Source: Arthrobacter sp. ISL-65
GTDB lineage: Bacteria > Actinomycetota > Actinomycetes > Actinomycetales > Micrococcaceae
Length of the DNA: 34,890 bases
Reading direction: 5' to 3'
Assembly (NCBI RefSeq): GCF_018613795.1
Contig: NZ_JAGGPN010000067.1
Coordinates: 1-34,890, forward strand
Position 1 is the first letter of the stretch, and each line of letters opens with the position of its first letter. Of this stretch, positions 18,024 through 24,602 are shown piece by piece. The notes under the pieces were generated by a model. It was given only the letters and a program-made list of their open reading frames with translations, ran no database searches and had not been told where the DNA came from. The position numbers were made by a program, and so were the translations under genes.

Positions 18024-19580
18024 TCAGTTGGTGGGCGCGTAGGAGGACAGCAGCGGGTAGGCGTTCGTGCCTGCGAACTTCACCTGCTGGACCTTCTTGG
18101 TGTTGTAGCCCTGGTTGGTGAGGGACTCATAGAGCGGGATCATCCAGCCGGATTCCACCAGGCGCGTGTTCAGCTTGGTCAGCGCGGCCTTCTTCGCGGC
18201 GTCGTCCTTGGCCGCGGCCACCTCGCCGGTGGCGGCGGTGAGCTGTGCATCCGTTGCCTTCTGCACGTTTGTGAAGCCGTCCAGGATGGCCCCGTACATC
18301 AGACCGACCGGGTTGTCCCAGCTCATCGGCGCGTAGCCGAGCGGCGTCGTGGCCACGGCGGCGAACGCCTCGTCAGTGGTGGCGGCCAGCTTGACGTTCA
18401 TCTTGATCCCGACGGCGGCCAGGTCCTTCTGGACGGCCTGCAGGTCAGTCTGGGTCTGGGCGCCGGCGATGATGGTGAACTCGAAGCCGTTGGCGTAACC
18501 GGCCTCCGCCAGCAGGCTCTTGGCCTTCGCCGGATCGTAGGCGAACTTGGTGTTCAGCTCCTCGGTGAAGCCGGGGTTGTCCTTGGGCAGGGCGTTCCAG
18601 GCGGGGACGTCGCCCTTGTGCAGGGCGTCCACCAGGGACTGCCGGTTGATGGCGTACTGGATGGCCTGGCGGACCTTCTCTTTGGCGAAGGCGGGGGCCG
18701 TCTTGCCGGTCTTGTCGAAGGAAATCATGGTCTGCACGGTGCCGCCGATCTGGGACACGCCCACGCCCTTGGACTTGGCGAAGTCCACCGTGGGCGAGGT
18801 CAGCGACGCGACGTCGGCCTGGCCGGACACCAGGGCGTTGGCGCGGGCCTGGGGGTCCTGGATGACGGTGAAGGTGATCTTCTTGTAGGGGTACTTGGCG
18901 GCGTCCGTGTACTTCTCATTCTTGGTGAACACGTACTTGTTGCCCTTGACCGTGCCCGTGGTGTCCAGCGTGTACGGGCCGGAACCGTCCGGGGTGGTGG
19001 CGAGACTGGCGGTGTTCGTGGAGGCTTTCTTGCCCACGATCATGCCCATGGTGGACGCGAGGTTCTTTTCGAAGCCCGGCTGCGGCTTGGCGAACTTGAT
19101 GGCCACCTTCGTGGGGCTGACGACGGTCACCGAGGTAACCTCCTGCGCCCCGCCCTTGGCAATGGCGGAATAGGTGCTCAGTGCGGTATCGGCGCGGCGG
19201 TCGAGGTTGGCCTTGACCAGTGCGGCGTCCAGGGTGGAGCCATCCGTGAAGGTCACGCCTTCCTTGAGGGTCAGGGTCAGGACCGTGTTGTCGTCGCTGT
19301 AGCTGAAGGCCGTGGCCAGGCCCGGCCCCACGGAACCGTCTGCCTGCAGGGTCATGAGGTTTTCGTAGAGGCCTTCGAAGAACTGGCGCTGGGCGTCGGC
19401 AACGCGCAGCGGATCGAAGCCGAAGGAGGCGCTGTCGCTCTCGACGGCGATGGTCAGGGCGTCCTTGTTGACGGTGGATGCCGCCTGGGTCCCGCCGCCG
19501 CAGGCGGTGAGCGAGCTCATGAGGAGCACACCGGCCAGGACGGCCGCGCTCCGGCGGGCAGGGGTTGTAAGGAGTTTCAT
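18024..19580 (-). CDS. ABC transporter substrate-binding lipoprotein (SBP family 5)
   Basis: This extracellular lipoprotein captures the substrate for the importer. The ATG at 19578-19580 (MKLLTTPARR) has AAAGG about 9 nt upstream; an ATG 18 bp earlier has no ribosome site. The signal peptide ends in the lipobox LTAC, with the lipidated Cys at residue 27 of this reading. The mature protein, about 490 residues, has the SBP_bac_5 pattern, including DPLRVADAQRQFFEGLYENLM, LKEGVTFTDGS, VRQAIQYAINRQSLVDAL and the lobe ending ESGWMIPLYESL. The family is named for oligopeptides but includes binders of cello-, xylo- and phenolic glycosides. It is the first gene of the train and lies downstream of operator copy 3. 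Confidence 0.94.
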   Translation of the reverse strand: MKLLTTPARRSAAVLAGVLLMSSLTACGGGTQAASTVNKDALTIAVESDSASFGFDPLRVADAQRQFFEGLYENLMTLQADGSVGPGLATAFSYSDDNTVLTLTLKEGVTFTDGSTLDAALVKANLDRRADTALSTYSAIAKGGAQEVTSVTVVSPTKVAIKFAKPQPGFEKNLASTMGMIVGKKASTNTASLATTPDGSGPYTLDTTGTVKGNKYVFTKNEKYTDAAKYPYKKITFTVIQDPQARANALVSGQADVASLTSPTVDFAKSKGVGVSQIGGTVQTMISFDKTGKTAPAFAKEKVRQAIQYAINRQSLVDALHKGDVPAWNALPKDNPGFTEELNTKFAYDPAKAKSLLAEAGYANGFEFTIIAGAQTQTDLQAVQKDLAAVGIKMNVKLAATTDEAFAAVATTPLGYAPMSWDNPVGLMYGAILDGFTNVQKATDAQLTAATGEVAAAKDDAAKKAALTKLNTRLVESGWMIPLYESLTNQGYNTKKVQQVKFAGTNAYPLLSSYAPTN

Positions 19581-19756
19581 GTTGGTGCGCCTTTGCATTG
19601 TCGATGACGAACGGGAATCAACATCTGGGGGCCGGGACCCGCCGCGGTCGGCATCGACTGCATCGCGGGCCGTTCGGTCGGCGCCCTCTCGTCAGATGGC
19701 TTCCGGTGACCGGCTTCTTCAAGAATCCTTGGGACAGGCCCATGGGCCACACGGGA

Positions 19757-19772
19757 ATTTCATTGGTTGAAA
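19757..19772 (-). promoter_or_regulatory. IclR-regulon operator copy 3 (transporter operon / IclR gene)
   Basis: Read toward the binding-protein gene this is TTTCAACCAATGAAAT, identical over 16 bases to copy 1. It lies in the 245-bp divergent region between the transporter operon and the IclR gene, 53 bp from the IclR start. That is where an autoregulated IclR-type protein would bind. Confidence 0.78.
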
Positions 19773-19825
19773 CGATATTGTGGTGCTGGTCACTCAGTTG
19801 AACGACTCGAGGGCTGAACGAAGGG

Positions 19826-20674
19826 ATGGCAGTGGCGGAAGAAGCAGGACTGGAAGCTGCAGGACCGGAAGCCGAAGCTCGGCAGCGCGGGAAGCGCCCT
19901 AAACAAGGTGAACCGGTGATTGACCGGGCGCTAAGCCTGCTCGCTGTATTCACCGACCGCCGTCGGGCCTTGACGCTTTCCGAGATGGCCCGCCATGCCG
20001 GCATGCCGGCGCCGACGGCGCTGCGCCTCATTGCCCGGCTCGTGGCGTGGGGTGCCCTGGAGCGGCTAGAGGACGGGCGTTACGTCGTGGGCGTGCGGCT
20101 ATGGGAGGTGGCGTCCCTGTCGCCCCGCGGGCACGGCGTCCGGGAGATCGCCCTGCCGTACCTCGAGGACCTTTTTGCGGTGACGCGGCACCACGTGCTG
20201 CTGGCCGTCCGGGACAAGGGCGAGGCCGTGCTCATCGAGCGGTTGTCCTCGAAGGAGGCCACCGAGGTGGCGTACCGGGTGGGCGGCCGGGCGCCGCTGC
20301 GGTCGACGGCGGTGGGCCTGGTGCTGCTGGCCGGCGCCGACGCGGCATTCCAGGAAGCGGTCATCCGGCAGCCGCCGGACGCGGAGGCCGGCGTGGACGC
20401 CATGCCGGAGGGGCAGCTGCGGCGCACCCTGTCCGATGTACGGCGCACCGGCGTCGCCATGATCCGGAGGTCCGCGCCGTCCCGGACGGTGTCCGTCGCC
20501 TCGCCGATTTTTGATGCCGAAGGGTCCGTGGCCGCAGCGCTGTCCATCGTGGTTCCCGACGGCGGCACTCCCCCCAATGTCCTGGCGCCGGCCGTCCAGG
20601 CGGCAGCAAGGGCGGTCTCCCGAAACCTGGGCTACAACGCGCAGCCCACGGAGGGGATCTCGGCCAGGCGTTAG
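19826..20674 (+). CDS. IclR-family regulator of the rhamnoside/flavonoid locus
   Basis: The 282-residue regulator has a winged helix (about 28-95: PVIDRALSLLAVFTDRRRALTLSEMARHAGMPAPTALRLIA in sequence order, with recognition helix APTALRLIARL) and a C-terminal IclR effector domain (about 100-270: VREIALPYLEDLFAVTRHHVLLAV, then RVGGRAPLRSTAVG and PIFDAEGSVAAALSIV). The basic N-terminal tail is longer than usual. The ATG at 19826 has GAAGGG too close; the GTG two codons later is better spaced and could be used. It is divergent from the transporter operon with the 16-bp repeat between them, and the same repeat stands before the dioxygenase and the catabolic sub-operon. It is therefore the obvious regulator of all three. 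The effector may be a flavonoid or a pathway intermediate. Confidence 0.93.
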   Translation: MAVAEEAGLEAAGPEAEARQRGKRPKQGEPVIDRALSLLAVFTDRRRALTLSEMARHAGMPAPTALRLIARLVAWGALERLEDGRYVVGVRLWEVASLSPRGHGVREIALPYLEDLFAVTRHHVLLAVRDKGEAVLIERLSSKEATEVAYRVGGRAPLRSTAVGLVLLAGADAAFQEAVIRQPPDAEAGVDAMPEGQLRRTLSDVRRTGVAMIRRSAPSRTVSVASPIFDAEGSVAAALSIVVPDGGTPPNVLAPAVQAAARAVSRNLGYNAQPTEGISARR

Positions 20675-20685
20675 CCACGGCCGCC

Positions 20686-20714
20686 GGCGGCCCCACCATG
20701 AGGTGTGGACCGCC
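20686..20714 (+). terminator. Hairpin after the IclR gene
   Basis: An imperfect GC-rich stem (GGCGG-CCCCACC against GGTGTGGA-CCGCC, loop atga) is followed by GTCGGGCTTTTGTT. It lies between the convergent IclR and beta-glucosidase genes and suits termination of the IclR transcript. Confidence 0.55.
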
Positions 20715-20737
20715 GTCGGGCTTTTGTTGGGGCTGTT

Positions 20738-22000
20738 TCAGCTCACCGTGGTGAGCCGCTCCTGGGCAGCCCGCGCCACGCCGCCGAGGAAGTGGGCGCT
20801 GGGCTTGGGGGTGCGCTCCTGGGTGGTGCGGTCGACGGCGATAAGGCCGAACTTGGGCCGGTAGCCGAAGATCCACTCGAAGTTGTCGAAGGCCGTCCAG
20901 GCGATGTAGCCGCGGACGTCGATGCCGTCGGCGAGGCAGGCAGCGACCCCCGCGACTGCCGCGCGGAGGTACTCCACCCGCTGGGTGTCATCGTCCGTGG
21001 CCAGCCCGTTCTCGGTGACCATGACGGGGATGCCGGCGATCCGGTCGGCCTCGCGGATGGTCACCTCGAGGGCCTGCGGGTAGATCTCCTCCCCCATCGC
21101 GTTGGTGGCTGCGCCATCGGGAGCCGGGGCCACGCCGTCGGGGCCGAACACGGTCCGGCCGTAGGTCTGGATGCCCACGAAGTCATCGCCGCGGGATGCT
21201 TCGAGGAAGCGTTCGTTGACGTCCCGCCGCACCTGGTCCGCCACGTGCTTGCCGCCCTCGGCCGCCTGGATGTCGGAGTTCGCGAGGGTCCAGCCGACCA
21301 GCAGCTCCGGCCGGTGCGCTTTGATGGCGTCCCGTCCGGCGCGATGGGCCGCCAGCTTGGTGTCGAAGCCGGCGTCGGACACGGTGAACTGGAAGGGCGC
21401 AACCCTGGCTGCTGCAATGCCGAGCCGCTCCGCCGCCGCCGACCAGAGCGGCACGTCCGCGCGCCGCTCCGCCGGTTCGCCGCCGATGCCGAGGGCCTTG
21501 AGGAGCCACGGCAGGTTGGGTTCGTTGAGGGTGCAGGCGACGCCGATGAGGTCGCCGAGGTGTTCCGTCACGCGGCTGCAGTAGCGCGCGAAGCGTTCCG
21601 GCGTGGCTTCGTCCTCCCAGCCTCCCGCGGCCAGAAGCCAGCGTGGTGAGGTGAAGTGGTGGTAGGTGACCACCGGGGTCAGCCCGTGCTCGTGGCACGT
21701 TTCAAGCACCCGCCGGTAGTGGTCGAGTTCCGCGATGGAGAAGTGACCTTCCTCGGGTTCGATGCGCGCCCACTCCAGCGAGAAGCGGTAGGTGGTGAAT
21801 CCGAGCGAGGCGATCAGGGCGATGTCCTCGCGGTAGCGGTGGTAGTGGTCGATGGCATCCCCGGACGGCTCGGCGAAGATCGTGCCCGGCAGGTGTTCGA
21901 GGAGCCAGGTGTCGCTGTTGGTGTTGTTCCCCTCCACCTGGTGGGCCGCCGTGGCCACACCCCAGAGGAAGTTGTCGGGGAAGTGCTGGAGGCCTGTCAT
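20738..22000 (-). CDS. Beta-glucosidase, GH1
   Basis: The 420-residue retaining glycosidase has an intracellular (beta/alpha)8 barrel. The N-terminal block FPDNFLWGVATAAHQVEG is the GH1 signature. The acid/base is E160 in TLNEPNLPW and the nucleophile is E330 in VTENGLATDDD; YIAWTAFDNFEW near the C-terminus forms the glucose-binding subsite. It is somewhat shorter than the usual 440-470 residues. There is no signal peptide. It is divergent from a TetR gene with a 17-bp palindrome between them. With the cytoplasmic rhamnosidases it could complete deglycosylation of rutinosides by releasing the inner glucose, but it lacks the IclR operator, so it is separately controlled. Other beta-glucosides are equally possible. 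Confidence 0.95.
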   Translation of the reverse strand: MTGLQHFPDNFLWGVATAAHQVEGNNTNSDTWLLEHLPGTIFAEPSGDAIDHYHRYREDIALIASLGFTTYRFSLEWARIEPEEGHFSIAELDHYRRVLETCHEHGLTPVVTYHHFTSPRWLLAAGGWEDEATPERFARYCSRVTEHLGDLIGVACTLNEPNLPWLLKALGIGGEPAERRADVPLWSAAAERLGIAAARVAPFQFTVSDAGFDTKLAAHRAGRDAIKAHRPELLVGWTLANSDIQAAEGGKHVADQVRRDVNERFLEASRGDDFVGIQTYGRTVFGPDGVAPAPDGAATNAMGEEIYPQALEVTIREADRIAGIPVMVTENGLATDDDTQRVEYLRAAVAGVAACLADGIDVRGYIAWTAFDNFEWIFGYRPKFGLIAVDRTTQERTPKPSAHFLGGVARAAQERLTTVS

Positions 22001-22041
22001 GGAATTTCCTTTCTGCGGTTGAGCTCCACCTTAGGGAAACA

Positions 22042-22058
22042 TATTCCAACTTGGAATA
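22042..22058. promoter_or_regulatory. 17-bp perfect palindrome, probable TetR operator
   Basis: TATTCCAA-c-TTGGAATA is a perfect inverted repeat in the 157-bp region between the divergent beta-glucosidase and TetR genes, 42 bp before the glucosidase start. A looser repeat of the CCAAAGT/ACTTGG type follows at 22078-22105. TTGACC at 22075-22080 is a -35 candidate for the TetR gene. Confidence 0.75.
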
Positions 22059-22157
22059 CTTTGGGAGGAATTTCTTGACCAAAGTGGAAAAGAAACTTGG
22101 TAATCTCGTGGAAGGCAAACTTCGGCCAAGGCGGCCACGGCCGGGAGGAGGCGCAGC

Positions 22158-22778
22158 ATGACGGAGACGACGGCACGGCAGCCGGCCCGCAGCGGCCGGC
22201 GGGCACCCTACGCCAACGGCGAGCGCAAGCGGGCCGAGCTGGTGGACGCGGCCTTTGCGGTTTTCGCGGAAAAGGGCTTCCAGCGACTGTCGATCCGCCA
22301 GATCGCCGAGGAAATCGGGACGAGCCACACCGCGCTGCTGCACCATTTCGGGAGCAAGGACGCACTGCTGGAGGCCGTCCTGGTCCGGCGCGAGGAGCAG
22401 GAAGGCCCTTGGCGGCGCACGCTGCTGGAGGAACAGGGCCTGCTGGAAACCGTGCCGGAGGTGATGCGCCACAACGCCGCGATCCGCGGCGTGATCCAAC
22501 TGGATGCCACCCTGCGCGCCGAGGCCGTCCGCCCGGACCATCCGGCCCACGACTTCATCCGGCGCCGCGACGAGGACATCATCGGCTCACTGCATGCAGA
22601 GATCGAGCGGGAGGTTGTGGCCGGCCGCATTCTGCCGGGCCTCGATCCCGCCGTTCTGGCGCGGCAAATCGCTGCGCTGATCGAAGGCGTCCAGCTGGCG
22701 TGGCTATACGACGAGTCCGTGGACATGGCCGCGCACCTGGAAGGGTTCCTACAGTTGGTTAAGGCGCCCGGCGCCTAG
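22158..22778 (+). CDS. TetR-family regulator (divergent from beta-glucosidase)
   Basis: The 206-residue repressor has an N-terminal helix-turn-helix at about 20-70 (KRAELVDAAFAVFAEKGFQRLSIRQIAEEIGTSHTALLHHFGSKDALLEAV in family order, recognition part GTSHTALLHHF). The C-terminal domain of about 130 residues is helical and presumably binds a small ligand. The ATG at 22158 has GGAGGAG about 7 nt upstream. Its divergent arrangement with the GH1 gene and the palindrome in between imply that it represses the glucosidase and itself, with release by a glycoside or aglycone. It is convergent with the next TetR gene, only 12 bp apart. Confidence 0.93.
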   Translation: MTETTARQPARSGRRAPYANGERKRAELVDAAFAVFAEKGFQRLSIRQIAEEIGTSHTALLHHFGSKDALLEAVLVRREEQEGPWRRTLLEEQGLLETVPEVMRHNAAIRGVIQLDATLRAEAVRPDHPAHDFIRRRDEDIIGSLHAEIEREVVAGRILPGLDPAVLARQIAALIEGVQLAWLYDESVDMAAHLEGFLQLVKAPGA

Positions 22779-22790
22779 GGTTCCCGGCCC

Positions 22791-23435
22791 TCAGAGGCTT
22801 GGTTCGCCGTCGTCCCCGTTTACCAGAACCGAGCGGGCCAGCCGGCGGGCGTAGTCCCGGATCCCTTCGACCAGATCCAGCCCACCTCCGGAGAGTACCC
22901 ACTGCAGCTGCAGCCCGTCGCTGACGGCAATAATTTCCCGCGCGATTGCCTGGGCATCGGTATCCGGCCGAAAGAAGCCACGCTCTACCCCGCGGGCGAG
23001 GAGCATCGCGGTCTCGTTCACGGCCTGCTCATACCACTTGCCGTACAGCTGGTGGGCCGGGGTGGACGGATCAGCGGCTTCAGCCGAAACCAGCACGAAG
23101 AGCTCGATCAGCCCCGGCTCCGCCACAAGCCTGCGTGTGGATTCCACCATGGACCGGAACAGTTCATGCGGATCGTCACCGCCGTCGGCCTGGACGGAGC
23201 TCCACCACAGCGCAGTCTGCTCCAGCCGCCGCTCGGCGACCGCCAGCAGAAGGTGCTTCTTGGAGCGGAAGTGGTGCAGCAGGCCGCTTTCGCTGAGTCC
23301 GACGTCGGCAGCAACCTGCGACAGCGGCACCCGGTGATAGCCAGAAGCTGCAAAGAGCCGCGTGGCAGCGTCCAGAATCTCCGCGCGCTTGGTCCTGCCT
23401 ACCTCGTAGCTGCCTGTTTTTCGCCTCGTCCGCAC
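22791..23435 (-). CDS. TetR-family regulator
   Basis: The 214-residue protein has the TetR helix-turn-helix at about 15-65 (RAEILDAATRLFAASGY, then SQVAADVGLSESGLLHHFRSK) and a helical C-terminal ligand domain. It is similar in layout to the neighbouring TetR protein but not a recent copy. The GTG start at 23433-23435 has no ribosome site. A TACCCT hexamer lies exactly 6 nt upstream, which fits leaderless transcription starting at the GTG. No palindrome ties it to a neighbour, so its target is unclear; the EAL protein gene diverges from it about 90 bp away. Confidence 0.9.
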   Translation of the reverse strand: MRTRRKTGSYEVGRTKRAEILDAATRLFAASGYHRVPLSQVAADVGLSESGLLHHFRSKKHLLLAVAERRLEQTALWWSSVQADGGDDPHELFRSMVESTRRLVAEPGLIELFVLVSAEAADPSTPAHQLYGKWYEQAVNETAMLLARGVERGFFRPDTDAQAIAREIIAVSDGLQLQWVLSGGGLDLVEGIRDYARRLARSVLVNGDDGEPSL

Positions 23436-23528
23436 CGCTTTAGGGTAGCGGCCCGAACTGCTTCAACGTAAAGGACGGCCACAGCTCCGGCGTCCCCTCG
23501 ATCGCGGCATCAACTACCGAGGAGTAAT

Positions 23529-24542
23529 GTGAAGGCCATGGACGAGTCGTCTCAGGACGGTGAACATACACCGCAATTTTTCCGCAACGTGGACGGAGAA
23601 ACACTCCGGCGCCAGGTGCTGGAGATCATCAGCGATGTCCTGGCAGACTCCGATCCGCAGAAGGCCTGGGCCAGGGAGCAACTGCTCCACCTGCTGGCGG
23701 CCCACATGGACGACCCCGAACAGGCGCTGCTGCACCACCTGATCAGCACCAGGAACGTCCCCGATTCTTCACATGAGGAATCATCGGAGGATTCTTCCGG
23801 GCATACCCCGGCCGCACCGGGAAAGAGGATGCTGCTGACGGCCTTCCAGCCCATCAGGCAACTGCCGGGCGGAGAAGTGATCGGGGTTGAGGCGCTGGCA
23901 CGGTTCGTCAGCCATGAAGGGACCAGTGCAGACGTCTGGTTCCGGGGAGCCGCGGCTATGGGACTGGGGCCGGACCTGGAAATTGCAGCCCTGCACCTCG
24001 CTCTTTCCGCGGCAGGAGAAATTCCGCCACACATTTTCGCGTCATTCAACCTCAGCCCCACCGCCTGCGCCGATCCCCGCGTTCAGGCACTGATGCTGGG
24101 AGGGACCGTCGACCCGGGCAGGATAGTCATCGAAATCATGGGCGACATAACGGACCGGGACCTGACGGCCCTCACCGCGGTCCTGAGCCCGCTGCGCCAA
24201 CACGGTGTGCGTCTGGCCGTGGACGGCTCCGGACCGGCGGCCACCTCGGCGAAGCAGATCCTCCATCTGCTCCCCGACATCATCAAAGTCGACCGCGACT
24301 TCCTCGCCGGTGCCGTCGCTTCAGGACACCAGCCAGCCACACCCCCCTTCGTTTTCGCACTGGCCGAGCAGACTGGCGCGACACTGTCCGCGGAAGGAAT
24401 CGAGAGCCCAGAGGAACTCGCCGCCGTTGTGGAATTGGGAATCGCCAGAGGCCAGGGCTACCTGCTCGGCAGGCCCTCGGTGGATCCCCGGGACTGGGCA
24501 GCGTGGACCGGCCAAGCTGATCCGGCGGAGGACCGCGGATAA
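23529..24542 (+). CDS. Degenerate EAL-domain protein
   Basis: The 337-residue protein has an N-terminal helical region (about 20-75), an acidic Ser-rich linker (about 78-97) and an EAL-like domain (about 102-320). Retained family positions are E121 in GVEALARF, N174 in FNLSPTAC, E202 in VIEIMGD, K253 in IIKVDRDF, E289 in SAEGIES and Q309 in RGQGYLLGRP. The catalytic DDFG motif reads DGSG (D232, G233), so the second Asp is lost; the ELTE-type loop reads EIMG. It therefore probably does not hydrolyse c-di-GMP and may bind it or act through protein contacts. The start is a GTG at 23529 with GGAG about 4 nt upstream, or an ATG three codons later. Confidence 0.85.
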   Translation: MKAMDESSQDGEHTPQFFRNVDGETLRRQVLEIISDVLADSDPQKAWAREQLLHLLAAHMDDPEQALLHHLISTRNVPDSSHEESSEDSSGHTPAAPGKRMLLTAFQPIRQLPGGEVIGVEALARFVSHEGTSADVWFRGAAAMGLGPDLEIAALHLALSAAGEIPPHIFASFNLSPTACADPRVQALMLGGTVDPGRIVIEIMGDITDRDLTALTAVLSPLRQHGVRLAVDGSGPAATSAKQILHLLPDIIKVDRDFLAGAVASGHQPATPPFVFALAEQTGATLSAEGIESPEELAAVVELGIARGQGYLLGRPSVDPRDWAAWTGQADPAEDRG

Positions 24543-24567
24543 AAACAGTGCGTACTCGGTTTTTATC
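24538..24567. promoter_or_regulatory. AT-rich 9-bp inverted repeat before the second GH78 gene
   Basis: GATAAAAAC and GTTTTTATC are separated by 12 nt. The left arm overlaps the stop of the EAL gene and the right arm is 36 bp before the rhamnosidase start. The arms are AT-rich in a GC-rich genome. It may be an operator for the rhamnosidase or a weak terminator of the EAL gene. Confidence 0.4.
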
Positions 24568-24602
24568 GGCTACTCTTTGAGCACACTTTTCAAGGAGAAA
24601 CC

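Noticed and set aside
17937..19607. 556-codon + strand open frame across the binding-protein gene
   Set aside because: It is a Gly/Leu/Val-rich shadow; the minus-strand lipoprotein has a lipobox and full family pattern.
20679..20692. GGCCGCCGGCGGCC palindrome as an operator
   Set aside because: It is pure G/C in a GC-rich genome and partly overlaps the predicted terminator hairpin; one occurrence downstream of a gene is not evidence of regulation.
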